A stretch of 64,000 bases of DNA from CAVQBJ01 sp963724405. GTDB lineage: Bacteria; Actinomycetota; Thermoleophilia; Solirubrobacterales; Solirubrobacteraceae. The stretch is taken from contig CAVRUQ010000006.1 in the NCBI GenBank assembly GCA_963724405.1, positions 186,001-250,000 on the forward strand, written 5' to 3'. Within the stretch, counting starts at the first letter, position 1. Each line of letters begins with the position of its first letter. Below the pieces are notes generated by a model. That model did not search any database, was not told where the DNA came from, and saw only the letters and a list, made by a program, of their open reading frames with translations. The position numbers and the translations under genes are program-made. Below are positions 8,805 to 16,643 of this stretch, in pieces.

Positions 8805-8978
8805 ATGACCGGCTTGTGGATCCTGCTCGTGGTGCTCGTGGCCCCCTACATCGGGCTGAACCTGCGACGCCTTCGCCGGGGCCGCTCGTGGGCCTTCACC
8901 TTCTGCCAGGTGGCCAGGGAGTGGGAGCAGCGCGAGCGCGCGAAGCGGCTCGCCGCGCGGGCCGCCGAACGCTCGTAA
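8805..8978 (+). CDS. Small single-pass membrane protein
   Basis: 57 residues. An N-terminal hydrophobic segment (LWILLVVLVAPYIGLNL, about residues 4-20) is followed by a basic RRLRRGR patch and a charged amphipathic helix rich in Arg, Glu and Ala. This is a plausible one-span inner-membrane protein with a cytoplasmic tail. It lies in the gap between the nitroreductase and the GGDEF/HD-GYP gene, divergent from the former. Function unknown. Confidence 0.5.
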   Translation: MTGLWILLVVLVAPYIGLNLRRLRRGRSWAFTFCQVAREWEQRERAKRLAARAAERS

Positions 8979-9037
8979 CCCCGTCGCCGACGCGGGAACG
9001 TCCCCACGCGGCGCTGCGGCCGAGCGCGGGATACGAC

Positions 9038-9074
9038 ATCCGGCTACCGGATCTGGCGAGCAGCGTTGCCAGAT
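9038..9074 (+). promoter_or_regulatory. Two adjacent inverted repeats upstream of GGDEF/HD-GYP gene
   Basis: ATCCGG-CTA-CCGGAT (9038-9052) is a perfect palindrome. It is followed directly by ATCTGGC and GCCAGAT (9051-9057 and 9068-9074), a perfect 7-bp stem with a 10-nt loop. They end the small-protein transcript or regulate the gene starting at 9155. Confidence 0.35.
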
Positions 9075-9154
9075 GCCCAGATCACCGATCACCAACCCAT
9101 GCGCACACGGGCGACAGCTCTCGCGACCGGGCACCGGTCGCCCACGCGTGCCGC

Positions 9155-10774
9155 ATGATCAGGCGGTGGCTCACGCCGGCGGTCGCAGTGGTGCTCGCCG
9201 CCGCCTCGATGGGCGCCGTGGCCCTGCTCCAGCATCGTGCGGACGGCTTCCGTCGAGCACAGGTCACGCTCGCAAACGCCAAGTCGCAGTTCACGCTCGT
9301 CGGCGTGGATCCGCTGCAGCTCGTCGACGGCCTGTCGACGCCGGCTGCTGTCGCGAGGAGCATGTCGGCCGGGCAGCGCTCGGTCACCTCCGACCTCGAC
9401 GGCCTCCTCCAGAATTGGCCGACCCCGGCGCTGCGGGGAGTCATGGGGCCGGTGCGGGGCGAATTCGGGGCCGTCGATCAGATTCGCCGGCTGCTTACGC
9501 GCGACCCGAGCCTCGGCGACGCGTCGAACATCCTGCTCGCCGTCCGCCTCGGGCAGTCCGCCAACCAGTCCGGCGATGCCGCCAACGCGCTCATGAACCG
9601 GGCGACCGCGGAGTACCAGGCCCGCGCCTCGAGCGCCGAGACGCAGGCGCTGCTCGGTGGGCTGTTCGCGCTGGCCGCGCTGCTGACGGTCTTCCTCGTG
9701 TTCTACTGGCGCTGGCTGCGTCTGCTCGTGGCGACGCACCGAGACGCACACACGGATGCGCTGACGGGTCTCGGGAACCGGCGCGCCCTGATCGAGGACC
9801 TGAGCCGCGAGATCGTAGAGGCGGACGAGGGCCACCCGCTCGCCGTGATCATCTACGACCTCGACGGCTTCAAGGGCTACAACGACACGTTCGGGCACCT
9901 CGCAGGGGACGCGCTGCTCGTGCGGTTCGCCCGGCGGCTGATGGCCACGGTGACCGACGTGGGACGTACCTACCGGATGGGCGGAGACGAGTTCTGCTGC
10001 GTCGCGCGGCTCGAGCGCGAGCAGATCGACTGGCAGCTGGCGCGGGGGACCCACGCGCTGCGCGAGGCCGGCGAGGCCTTCGAGATCGGCTGCTCGGCCG
10101 GCAGCGTCGTGATCCCCGACGAGGCCGACTCGGCCGACGCGGCGCTGCAGCTCGCCGACCAGCGGATGTACGAGCACAAGAACAGCGGGGCAATGGCCCC
10201 CAGTCGCCAGAGCGCCGACGTTCTGCTCGAGGTGCTGAGGGAGAGGGACACGACGCTCCGCGAGCACACCGGCGAGGTCGCCGACCTTGCGCAGGCGGCG
10301 GCGGAGGTGCTCGGGCTGTCCGCGGTCGAGGTCCGCCACGTGCGACTCGCCGCCGAACTGCACGACATCGGCAAGAGCGCGATCCCGGAGGCGATCCTCA
10401 ACAAGCCGAGCGCACTGAGCGCGGAGGAGTGGGACTTCATCCGTAACCACACGCTCATCGGCGAGCGGATCATCCGTGTCGCCCCGTCACTCGCTCCGGT
10501 CGCCGGGCTCGTGCGGGCGAGCCATGAGCGCATCGACGGCGGCGGATATCCCGACGGACTGCAGGGGGACGCGATCCCGGTCGGGGCCCGCATCGTCGCG
10601 GTCTGTGACGCGTTCGACGCGATGGTCTCGATCCGGCCGTACCGCGAGCCGCGCACCGTCGACGACGCGCTCGCCGAGCTGCGGCGGTGCGCGGGCGCGC
10701 AATTCGACCCCCGTATCGTCGAGGTCGTGTGTGCGCTGATCAGTCGGCGGCGCGACAACGTCGTCGCCGCGTAG
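9155..10774 (+). CDS. Membrane GGDEF and HD-GYP protein (c-di-GMP synthesis/breakdown)
   Basis: 539 residues. The N-terminal membrane segment (about 8-25) and a second one (about 168-188) bracket an extracytoplasmic sensor region. A GGDEF domain follows (TDALTGLGNRRAL near 200, intact GGDEF near 276). An HD-GYP domain then has HDIGK near 403 and HERIDGGGYPDG near 458. GGDEF makes c-di-GMP from GTP, HD-GYP hydrolyses it; both motif sets look intact, so this may be a bifunctional switch. A few residues (GGDEFCC, SHERIDGG) differ slightly from consensus. It is a stand-alone gene. Confidence 0.88.
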   Translation: MIRRWLTPAVAVVLAAASMGAVALLQHRADGFRRAQVTLANAKSQFTLVGVDPLQLVDGLSTPAAVARSMSAGQRSVTSDLDGLLQNWPTPALRGVMGPVRGEFGAVDQIRRLLTRDPSLGDASNILLAVRLGQSANQSGDAANALMNRATAEYQARASSAETQALLGGLFALAALLTVFLVFYWRWLRLLVATHRDAHTDALTGLGNRRALIEDLSREIVEADEGHPLAVIIYDLDGFKGYNDTFGHLAGDALLVRFARRLMATVTDVGRTYRMGGDEFCCVARLEREQIDWQLARGTHALREAGEAFEIGCSAGSVVIPDEADSADAALQLADQRMYEHKNSGAMAPSRQSADVLLEVLRERDTTLREHTGEVADLAQAAAEVLGLSAVEVRHVRLAAELHDIGKSAIPEAILNKPSALSAEEWDFIRNHTLIGERIIRVAPSLAPVAGLVRASHERIDGGGYPDGLQGDAIPVGARIVAVCDAFDAMVSIRPYREPRTVDDALAELRRCAGAQFDPRIVEVVCALISRRRDNVVAA

Positions 10775-10793
10775 TCACCGACTGACCACGAAC

Positions 10794-10860
10794 CCCGCCG
10801 AGGCGAGGGTTGCCTGTGGCGGCGGAGCCTCGGGGACTCGCACCCCGGATTTCCCGGGTA
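10794..10860 (+). terminator. Possible terminator hairpins
   Basis: Two short stem-loops follow the GGDEF/HD-GYP gene. One is AACCC with GGGTT (about 10796-10816), extended by C-G pairs past a bulge; the other is CCCGG-ATTTC-CCGGG near 10843. They sit between convergent genes. No U-tract is present. Confidence 0.3.
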
Positions 10861-10882
10861 CGTGGCGGTCGACGGCGCCGGG

Positions 10883-11473
10883 TCAGCGAGCCCGCAGCAT
10901 GTCGATCACGAGATCGAGGTGCCGGCGCCAGTCAAAACCCGGCTTATCGCCCATCGAGGAGCACAGGCCGGACATCAGCATCGCGACGTCGTTCGCGTGC
11001 ACGTCCTTGCGGATCGTCCCGGCCTGCCGGGCCCGTTCGAGGAGCTCTTCGGTAGCAGCCACCAACTCCTGCCGCTCGGCTTCCGCCTGCACCCAGATGT
11101 TCTCGCCTGCGGCCGCCAGCGCGTGCTGGACGGCGGCGTCGCTCGCGGTCGTCTCCGCGTTGCGGCGCAGCAGACCCTCCAACACGGCGAACGGCTCGCC
11201 CTCCTGCTCGAGCGCCTCACGTCCCCGCGCGGCGAACAGCCGGAACTTCTCACGCAGGAGCTCCACCAGGAGCGCCTCCTTGGTCGGGAAGTGGCGGTAC
11301 ACGGTGCCCACGCCGACGCCGGCCCGGCGGGCGACGTCGTCGATCTGCGCGTCCGCGCCGCACTCGGCGAACACCGCCCGCGCGCTCTCGAGGATCCGCT
11401 CGCGATTGCGCCTGGCGTCGGCACGCAGCGGTCGCTCGGTATCGGTCAGGGCGTCAGTCACGGCAAGTTCCAT
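10883..11473 (-). CDS. TetR family repressor
   Basis: 196 residues. The N-terminal HTH reads RERILESARAVFAECGADAQIDDVARRAGVGVGTVYRHFPTKEALL spread over about residues 20-65. The C-terminal ligand domain follows the SWJ/TetR_C pattern of drug-sensing repressors. The ATG at 11471-11473 was chosen; a longer frame would cover the divergent promoter. It is transcribed divergently from a DHA2 efflux pump 72 bases away, and a palindrome overlapping the pump -10 box is the likely operator. Confidence 0.87.
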   Translation of the reverse strand: MELAVTDALTDTERPLRADARRNRERILESARAVFAECGADAQIDDVARRAGVGVGTVYRHFPTKEALLVELLREKFRLFAARGREALEQEGEPFAVLEGLLRRNAETTASDAAVQHALAAAGENIWVQAEAERQELVAATEELLERARQAGTIRKDVHANDVAMLMSGLCSSMGDKPGFDWRRHLDLVIDMLRAR

Positions 11474-11482
11474 CCGGCTCGC

Positions 11483-11512
11483 TTGACAACCGGAATCATA
11501 GTTCACTATAGT
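11483..11512 (+). promoter_or_regulatory. Consensus sigma-70 promoter for efflux pump
   Basis: TTGACA (11483-11488) is a perfect -35 box and TATAGT (11507-11512) a 5/6 -10 box, with an 18-bp spacer. It points to the pump gene whose ATG is at 11546. This is the clearest vegetative promoter in the window. Confidence 0.7.
11498..11509. promoter_or_regulatory. Probable TetR operator
   Basis: ATAGT-TC-ACTAT is a perfect inverted repeat overlapping the -10 box of the pump promoter. Repressor bound here would block RNA polymerase. The assignment to the adjacent TetR gene is inference. Confidence 0.6.
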
Positions 11513-11545
11513 CCCGGGTGCAAACGGAACCGGAGGTCAGCTTCC

Positions 11546-13045
11546 ATGGCATCGCTCGGTACGGCCCCACCCCCCTCGCTGTACACACCTCGCGCCAAGA
11601 ATCTTGCCCTACTGCTGCTGGCGGTGACGCAGTTCGTGATCGTGATCGACGCATCGATCGTGAACGTTGCGCTGCCGTCGATCGGTTACAGCCTCCACTT
11701 CGCGCGTGCGGACCTCTCCTGGGTGGTGAACGCGTACACGCTGACGTTTGGCGGCTTCCTGCTGCTCGGCGGGCGGCTCGCCGACCTGCTCGGGCGCAGG
11801 CGGATGTTCATGCTCGGCCTGGTCGTGTTCTCGCTCGCATCATTCGCCGGCGGGATCGCCCAGTCGGAGGGTTGGCTGCTCGCCGCTCGGGCGGTCCAGG
11901 GCCTCGGAGCCGCGATCGTCTCGCCGGCGGCGCTGTCGATCATCACCACCACCTTCGCCGAGGGCGCCGAGCGCAACCGCGCGCTCGGCGTCTGGGGCGC
12001 GGTCGCGGGTGCCGGCGGGGCGGCCGGCGTGCTCCTCGGCGGGATCCTCACCAGCGGCCTGAACTGGCGCTGGGTGCTGTTCGTCAACGTCCCGATCGGA
12101 CTCGCGGCCGCGGCGTTCGCGCCGCGAACGCTTCACGAGAGTCGGGTCGAGGACGGCACGAGCACGTTTGACCTGCCCGGAGCGGTGACCGTGACCGCGG
12201 GCCTCTCGCTGCTCGTCTACGCGATCGTGGACACGGTCAATGTGGGCTGGGGATCGACGACGACGCTCCTGCGACTCGCCGGCGCCGCCGTGCTGCTGGG
12301 CGCGTTCGTGGTCATCGAGTTGCGCCAGCGCCATCCGCTGATGCCGTTCTCGATCTTCCGGCTGCGGACCCTGCGCGGGGCGGACATCGTCGGGCTGCTC
12401 ATCGGCATGTCGCTGTTCTCGATGTTCTTCTTCATCTCGCTGTATCTCCAGAACGTGCTCCACTATTCGCCGATCCGGACCGGCATCTCCTACCTGCCCC
12501 TGGCGATCGGAATCATCCTCTCCGCGGGCGCCGCCTCGCAGGCGGTTACGCGCTTCGGCTTCAAGCTGCCGTTGATCGCCGGCCTCCTGCTCATCGCCGC
12601 CGGGTTGCTCTGGTTCTCTCAGGTGCCCGGCACCGGCGGCTCGTTCGCAACCAACGTGCTCGGCCCCTCGCTCCTGGCGGCGGCCGGACTCGGGTTCTCG
12701 TTCGTGCCAGTGACGATCGCGGCGGTCACCGGCACGCGGCCGCACGAGGCCGGGCTCGCGTCGGGCCTGATCAACACGTCGCAGCAGGTCGGTGGCGCGC
12801 TCGGTCTCGCGATCCTGGCGACGATCGCCAACAGCAAGACGCAGAGCGTGTTCCACGCCGGCGTTCAGAACACGTCCGTCGCCCTCACCAAGGGATTCGA
12901 TCAGGCCTTCCTCGTGGGCGCCGGCTTCGCCGTCGCCGGGGCGATCCTGGCCGCCTTGCTGATCTCGTCGGCCGACAGCCGCGAGCACTCACTGGCAGCC
13001 CGGTCCGAGGGCGCGATCGGCGGCGTGGCCGTCTCGTCGGGCTGA
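11546..13045 (+). CDS. DHA2 family drug:H+ antiporter (EmrB/QacA-like MFS)
   Basis: 499 residues with about 14 membrane spans. Motif D1/A are visible: VIDASIVNVALPSI in the first span and LGGRLADLLGRRRMF after the second. Motif C-like VWGAVAGAGGAAGVLLGGIL follows, and the 14-span length marks the DHA2 class. It likely exports antibiotics, dyes or other toxic compounds using the proton gradient. A strong GGAGG site lies upstream of the ATG. Regulation by the divergent TetR repressor is expected from the overlapping operator. Confidence 0.9.
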   Translation: MASLGTAPPPSLYTPRAKNLALLLLAVTQFVIVIDASIVNVALPSIGYSLHFARADLSWVVNAYTLTFGGFLLLGGRLADLLGRRRMFMLGLVVFSLASFAGGIAQSEGWLLAARAVQGLGAAIVSPAALSIITTTFAEGAERNRALGVWGAVAGAGGAAGVLLGGILTSGLNWRWVLFVNVPIGLAAAAFAPRTLHESRVEDGTSTFDLPGAVTVTAGLSLLVYAIVDTVNVGWGSTTTLLRLAGAAVLLGAFVVIELRQRHPLMPFSIFRLRTLRGADIVGLLIGMSLFSMFFFISLYLQNVLHYSPIRTGISYLPLAIGIILSAGAASQAVTRFGFKLPLIAGLLLIAAGLLWFSQVPGTGGSFATNVLGPSLLAAAGLGFSFVPVTIAAVTGTRPHEAGLASGLINTSQQVGGALGLAILATIANSKTQSVFHAGVQNTSVALTKGFDQAFLVGAGFAVAGAILAALLISSADSREHSLAARSEGAIGGVAVSSG

Positions 13046-13150
13046 CGCCTGCGTGCGGGGGCGCTCGCGTGTCCATCTCGGGCGCGCCGCGCAACCGTGA
13101 CGCGGCGCCGTGCGAAATCGGCGGAACGTTGTGTTCGAAGGCCAAGCGAG

Positions 13151-13176
13151 AAGACCCCCGCAGACGCGGGGGTCTT
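13151..13176. terminator. Bidirectional terminator, perfect 11-bp stem
   Basis: AAGACCCCCGC-AGAC-GCGGGGGTCTT is a perfect hairpin lying between the pump gene and a tRNA-like relic. It closely resembles the hairpin at 16356-16384 that follows the intact tRNA-Ala(CGC) gene, so the relic and its terminator probably belonged together. Confidence 0.8.
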
Positions 13177-13180
13177 CCGC

Positions 13181-13240
13181 GCGCGGCCAAGGGGACTCGA
13201 AGCCCCGACCTCCTGGATGGGCACTGATCCGGGGCCGCGC
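13181..13240 (-). pseudogene. tRNA-like relic
   Basis: On the minus strand this segment keeps the 3' half of a tRNA. It has an anticodon-arm-like stem (GGAT/ATCC), the variable-region AGGTC, and a T-arm reading GGGGCTTCGAGTCCCC, which matches the tRNA-Ala(CGC) gene at 16389 closely. Its ends, GCGCGGCC and GGCCGCGC, are perfectly complementary over 8 bp like an acceptor stem. A D-arm is missing and the total is about 60 nt, so it is unlikely to be a working tRNA. It is followed by its own terminator. Confidence 0.6.
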
Positions 13241-13325
13241 CGTTCACGTTTAGGAGGTCGGCGGCGTGCCGACGGGATGGTCTGTGGCGGCCGCGATTTC
13301 GGCAACCGAGCAGGAGAAATTCACC

Positions 13326-14021
13326 ATGCACTACGAGATCAATCTGAACGAGGTCGACACCGACGGCGCGATCCGCGAGGCGGCTGACGCCGTGGCGGGC
13401 GATACCCGCATGGGGTTCGTGAAGCGGGCCGGGGTCACCGGAGGCGCCCTGATGGGCGGCGCAGCGGTCCTGTCGGCGCTCGCGCCGAGTGCGCTCGCCG
13501 CGGGCGGCGGGCGTCCTCCGGCGTCGTTCGGCGCGGGTGACATCGGCATCCTCAACTACGCGCTCACCCTGGAGTACCTCGAGGCCGCGTTTTACAACGG
13601 GGCGACGGCGGCCAACCTCCCGCTCAGCGGGCAGGGCTCCGCGTTCCTGAAGGTCGTGACCCATGACGAGAACGCGCACGTGGCCTTCCTGAGGTCGGCG
13701 CTCGGCTCGAAGGCGGTCAAGCAGCCGAAGTTCGACTTCAAGGGCACGAACACGGACCCGGCGATGTTCATGGCCACCGCACAGGTGCTCGAGAACACCG
13801 GCGTGCACGCGTACTCGGGGCAGGCGCTGAACATCACGTCGCCCGCGTACGTCAAGGCGGCCGTGTCGATCCTGACCATCGAGGCGCGCCATGCCAGCGT
13901 GATCGGACTCCTGAACACCCCCTCCGGCGCCGACATCGCGCCGAACGGCCCGTTCGACACACCGTTCACCGCCGGCAAGGTGCTCGCGGCGGTCCAGAGT
14001 ACCGGCTTCATCGTCGGCTGA
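13326..14021 (+). CDS. Tat-exported ferritin-like domain protein
   Basis: 231 residues. The N-terminal part has a long n-region, then RMGFVKRAGVTGGALMGGAA, with a hydrophobic stretch and an ALAAGG cleavage site near 59; this is a Tat-like or lipid-free export signal. The mature part is a Ferritin_2 (DUF4439-like) four-helix domain with TLEYLEAAFYNG, HDENAHVAFL and EARHASVIGLL, which carry the Glu/His ligands for a di-iron site. A GGAGA ribosome site precedes the ATG at 13326. The protein may act in envelope stress or desiccation; that is inference. Confidence 0.85.
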   Translation: MHYEINLNEVDTDGAIREAADAVAGDTRMGFVKRAGVTGGALMGGAAVLSALAPSALAAGGGRPPASFGAGDIGILNYALTLEYLEAAFYNGATAANLPLSGQGSAFLKVVTHDENAHVAFLRSALGSKAVKQPKFDFKGTNTDPAMFMATAQVLENTGVHAYSGQALNITSPAYVKAAVSILTIEARHASVIGLLNTPSGADIAPNGPFDTPFTAGKVLAAVQSTGFIVG

Positions 14022-14179
14022 CAGCCATGCGCGCGCCGTCGGACACCGTCGGTCTGGCGGCGCGCGGCTGCACGGCACCCAGCGCGAGGGGCCCGGTCAC
14101 CGTGACCCACGACGGCGATGAGTTCGTCACCGTCGCGGGGTCTCGTTCTCGACCCCTGCGATCACCCCAGGAGACGACC

Positions 14180-14608
14180 ATGCCCGGACCGCTCAGCACC
14201 GCCCACGCCGTCACCAAGCTCCCGGCTCAGGACCTCGAGCGGGCGCGCGCCTTCTACCGCGACAAGCTCGGGCTCGAGCCGGTCGAGGAGCGCGCCGGCG
14301 GCCTGCGCTACCTGTGCGGGCCGACCGAGTTCCATCTCTTCAGCTCGGCGGGGGCGCCGTCGGGGCAATCGACGCAGATGGCCTTCGAGGTCGAGAACCT
14401 CGAGCAGGCCCTGGCCGACCTTCGAGCCCGGGGGGTGTGCTTCGAGCGCTTCGCGATGCCTGGCTTCGATGCCCACGGCGACACGATCGCCGCGCCCGAC
14501 AACTACCCGAGCAAGGGCACCGGCGAGCTCGGCACATTCTTCTACGACAGCGAGGGCAACCTCATCGGCATCGCCCAGCCGGTCCGCGACGGCGCAACAC
14601 GCGGGTGA
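14180..14608 (+). CDS. VOC family protein
   Basis: 142 residues of a single VOC domain: AVTKLPAQDLERARAFYRDKLGLEP at the start and FFYDSEGNLIGIAQP at the end. Metal-ligand positions are not obvious. A good CAGGAGAC ribosome site precedes the ATG. It is close to the ferritin-like gene but separated by 158 bases. Substrate unknown. Confidence 0.83.
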   Translation: MPGPLSTAHAVTKLPAQDLERARAFYRDKLGLEPVEERAGGLRYLCGPTEFHLFSSAGAPSGQSTQMAFEVENLEQALADLRARGVCFERFAMPGFDAHGDTIAAPDNYPSKGTGELGTFFYDSEGNLIGIAQPVRDGATRG

Positions 14609-14746
14609 CGCGAGCTACGGCTCGGCGAGCGCCGTTTCGTTCCCTGAAGGGCGTCCGGTGGCGTGAACGCCGTGCGGGAGGCGCGGGCACTGCTCGGGCT
14701 CTGAATGTGGGAACCGTTCATGGTCCGTCCGGGGTTGTATGGGGTG

Positions 14747-15250
14747 ATGGACGACTTCGACGAGTTCGTGGCCGGCACCCTCGCGCAGCTGCTGAGGACG
14801 GCTTACCTGATCACGTGGGATCCGGGCGAGGCCGAGGATCTCGTGCAGGAGTGCCTGTTGAAGGTCGCACGGCGGTGGCCGCGCGTGCGACGCATGGCCC
14901 AGCCAGCTGCGTACGCGCGGCGGATCCTCGTCAACCTGGCGCTCGATGATGCCCGCGACCGCTCCCGGCGGCGCGGCGAGCTCGACGGGGTTTCGGCGGT
15001 CACCGACGAACCGGCGCGGGATCTGCTCGTCGGACTCGAGACGCGGGCGGAGCTACTCGACGCGCTCGCGCGCTTGACGCCACGTCAACGGGCCGTGCTC
15101 GTCCTGAGGTACTTCAACGACTTGACCGAGGCCCAGACGGCCGAGGTCCTCGGCTGCTCGCCGGGGACCGTCAAGAGCAACGCCTCGCGCGGAATCGCGC
15201 GGCTGCGCGAGGCGCTTGCACCCATCCCAAACCCAACACGGGAGCTCTGA
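14747..15250 (+). CDS. SigE-family ECF sigma factor
   Basis: 167 residues. Region 2 includes LLRTAYLITWDPGEAEDLVQECLLKVARRWPRV, and region 4 has LTPRQRAVLVLRYFNDLTEAQTAEVLGCSPGTVKSNASRGIARLRE. This is the common actinobacterial SigE-like ECF group. The ATG at 14747 gives the normal family start (DDFDEFV); a 14-residue longer start at 14705 is possible. The next gene starts five bases after its stop and is its likely anti-sigma or membrane partner. Confidence 0.88.
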   Translation: MDDFDEFVAGTLAQLLRTAYLITWDPGEAEDLVQECLLKVARRWPRVRRMAQPAAYARRILVNLALDDARDRSRRRGELDGVSAVTDEPARDLLVGLETRAELLDALARLTPRQRAVLVLRYFNDLTEAQTAEVLGCSPGTVKSNASRGIARLREALAPIPNPTREL

Positions 15251-15255
15251 ACGCA

Positions 15256-16164
15256 ATGCCCGATCAACTCGAACAGAGTCTGCGCGAAGCCCTGTCACAG
15301 CGCGCCGCGCAGCTGGATCCAGACTCGATCGCCCGCCTGCGCGCGATCGATTACCACCCTCGCCGGCGCCAGCTCAGGACGCTTCCGGCGATCGGTGCGC
15401 TCGGCGCCACCGGCGCCGCGGCGGCGGTGGCTGCGATCGTGAGCCTCGGCTCGAGCGCCGCGCCGGCGTTCGCCGGCTGGCAGCCCACGCCGACCACGCC
15501 GGCGCCGGGACAGCTCGCCCAGGCGGTACAGGCCTGTGGGCAGAATCTCGGGAGCCCGGTTCTCGCCGACTCGCGCGGTCCGTACACGGCCTCGATCTAC
15601 GCCGACTCGACGACCACCGACGTGTGCCTGAGCGGCAATGGGGTCTCGATGTCCTCCAGCTCCACCTCGGCGGGGCCCACCAGTATCGGCGCCGGCCAGA
15701 TCCAGCTCGATGGTGGTGGCGCGCGGGATGCCGCCGGTAGCGCCTTGACGCTCGTAGACGGCCGGATCGGCGCGGGCGTGACCGCCGTCACGATCGAACG
15801 CGGCGATGGCAGCTCCGTGCAGGCGACAGTCGCGAACGGTTGGTACCTGGCCTGGTGGCCGGGCGCAGTCGCGGCGACGAACGCGCAGGTCGCAACGGCC
15901 TCCGGGACCAGCACCGTGGCGTTCCCGTCGACGCCGGGACTGCCCGCGCCGGTATGTCCGTCGGGCGCCCACTGCACCGCCGGCTACAGGTTCGGCAGCG
16001 CCGGCGGCGGACGCTCCGCCGGACAGTCGACGGCGGTCCAGTCGGGCGGCATGCCGCTGCCTTCTGCTCAGCCACCCGCACCGTCGATGACGAGCACCAC
16101 GGCGACGTCGACGCCGACGACCGGCACCACCACCGCGATCACCTCGCCGGCTTCGTCTCAGTAG
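15256..16164 (+). CDS. Membrane protein, probable anti-sigma partner of SigE-like factor
   Basis: 302 residues. A short charged cytoplasmic head (about 1-40: LEQSLREALSQRAAQLDPDSI) precedes one membrane segment (about 43-70). The extracytoplasmic part is Ser/Thr/Gly rich and ends in a Pro/Thr tail. This topology and its place directly after a SigE factor are typical of anti-sigma partners. No zinc-binding HxxxCxxC motif is present, so the name rests on context. A terminator follows. Confidence 0.6.
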   Translation: MPDQLEQSLREALSQRAAQLDPDSIARLRAIDYHPRRRQLRTLPAIGALGATGAAAAVAAIVSLGSSAAPAFAGWQPTPTTPAPGQLAQAVQACGQNLGSPVLADSRGPYTASIYADSTTTDVCLSGNGVSMSSSSTSAGPTSIGAGQIQLDGGGARDAAGSALTLVDGRIGAGVTAVTIERGDGSSVQATVANGWYLAWWPGAVAATNAQVATASGTSTVAFPSTPGLPAPVCPSGAHCTAGYRFGSAGGGRSAGQSTAVQSGGMPLPSAQPPAPSMTSTTATSTPTTGTTTAITSPASSQ

Positions 16165-16175
16165 CAGCGCTGGCG

Positions 16176-16210
16176 CCGCCAGGGGGTGGTCGGCAGGCCA
16201 CCCCTGGCGG
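16176..16210 (+). terminator. Terminator after anti-sigma gene
   Basis: CCGCCAGGGGGTGG and CCACCCCTGGCGG form a 13-bp stem with a bulged G and an 8-nt loop, starting 12 bases after the stop codon at 16164. Confidence 0.65.
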
Positions 16211-16355
16211 AGGTACCGTCCGCGGGCGGCGCCAAGAAGAGCGCGATCGGCAGCGCTGGCCGAGGGCGGTGAGGCGAACCACAGAATGGGCACAACCGGG
16301 CACAGGCGCCGGCGCGATAAGCCTTGTGCGCGCGACTGTCCGGTGCGACCCAAAG

Positions 16356-16384
16356 AAAGACCCCCGGCTGTGCCGGGGGTCTTT
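16356..16384. terminator. Terminator of tRNA-Ala(CGC)
   Basis: AAAGACCCCCGGC-TGT-GCCGGGGGTCTTT is a perfect 13-bp stem. It lies five bases after the tRNA 3' end on the minus strand and ends in a T-rich run on both strands. Confidence 0.85.
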
Positions 16385-16388
16385 CAAG

Positions 16389-16461
16389 TGGAGCTAGGGG
16401 GACTCGAACCCCCGACCTCCTGGGTGCGATCCAGGCGCTCTCCCAACTGAGCTATAGCCCC
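16389..16461 (-). tRNA. tRNA-Ala (anticodon CGC)
   Basis: 73 nt form a full cloverleaf on the minus strand. The acceptor stem pairs GGGGCTA with TAGCTCC (one G-T pair), the anticodon arm is CCTGG-ATCGCAC-CCAGG, and the T-arm is GGGGG-TTCGAGT-CCCCC. The loop reads CGC at positions 34-36, decoding GCG alanine codons. The 3' CCA is not encoded. A strong terminator follows. Confidence 0.95.
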
Positions 16462-16643
16462 GAGACGCTCCTGCCCGCGAGCGGCCAGGAGGCCACAGTC
16501 TAGACCGATGACGGGCCGCCGACCGTCCCGCCGGACGGCGTGACGATCGTCGATGATCCGCACGAGCCGACCCCCCACCCGTCTAGGCTCATGGAAGAGG
16601 TCCCGCGGGTGGGACTGCGCTGGCCAACATCGGCTGTCGTCCA

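Noticed and set aside
16389..16461. Second insertion site at tRNA-Ala(CGC)
   Set aside because: Only the diverged relic at 13.2 kb resembles it; no perfect repeat or integrase marks an element there.
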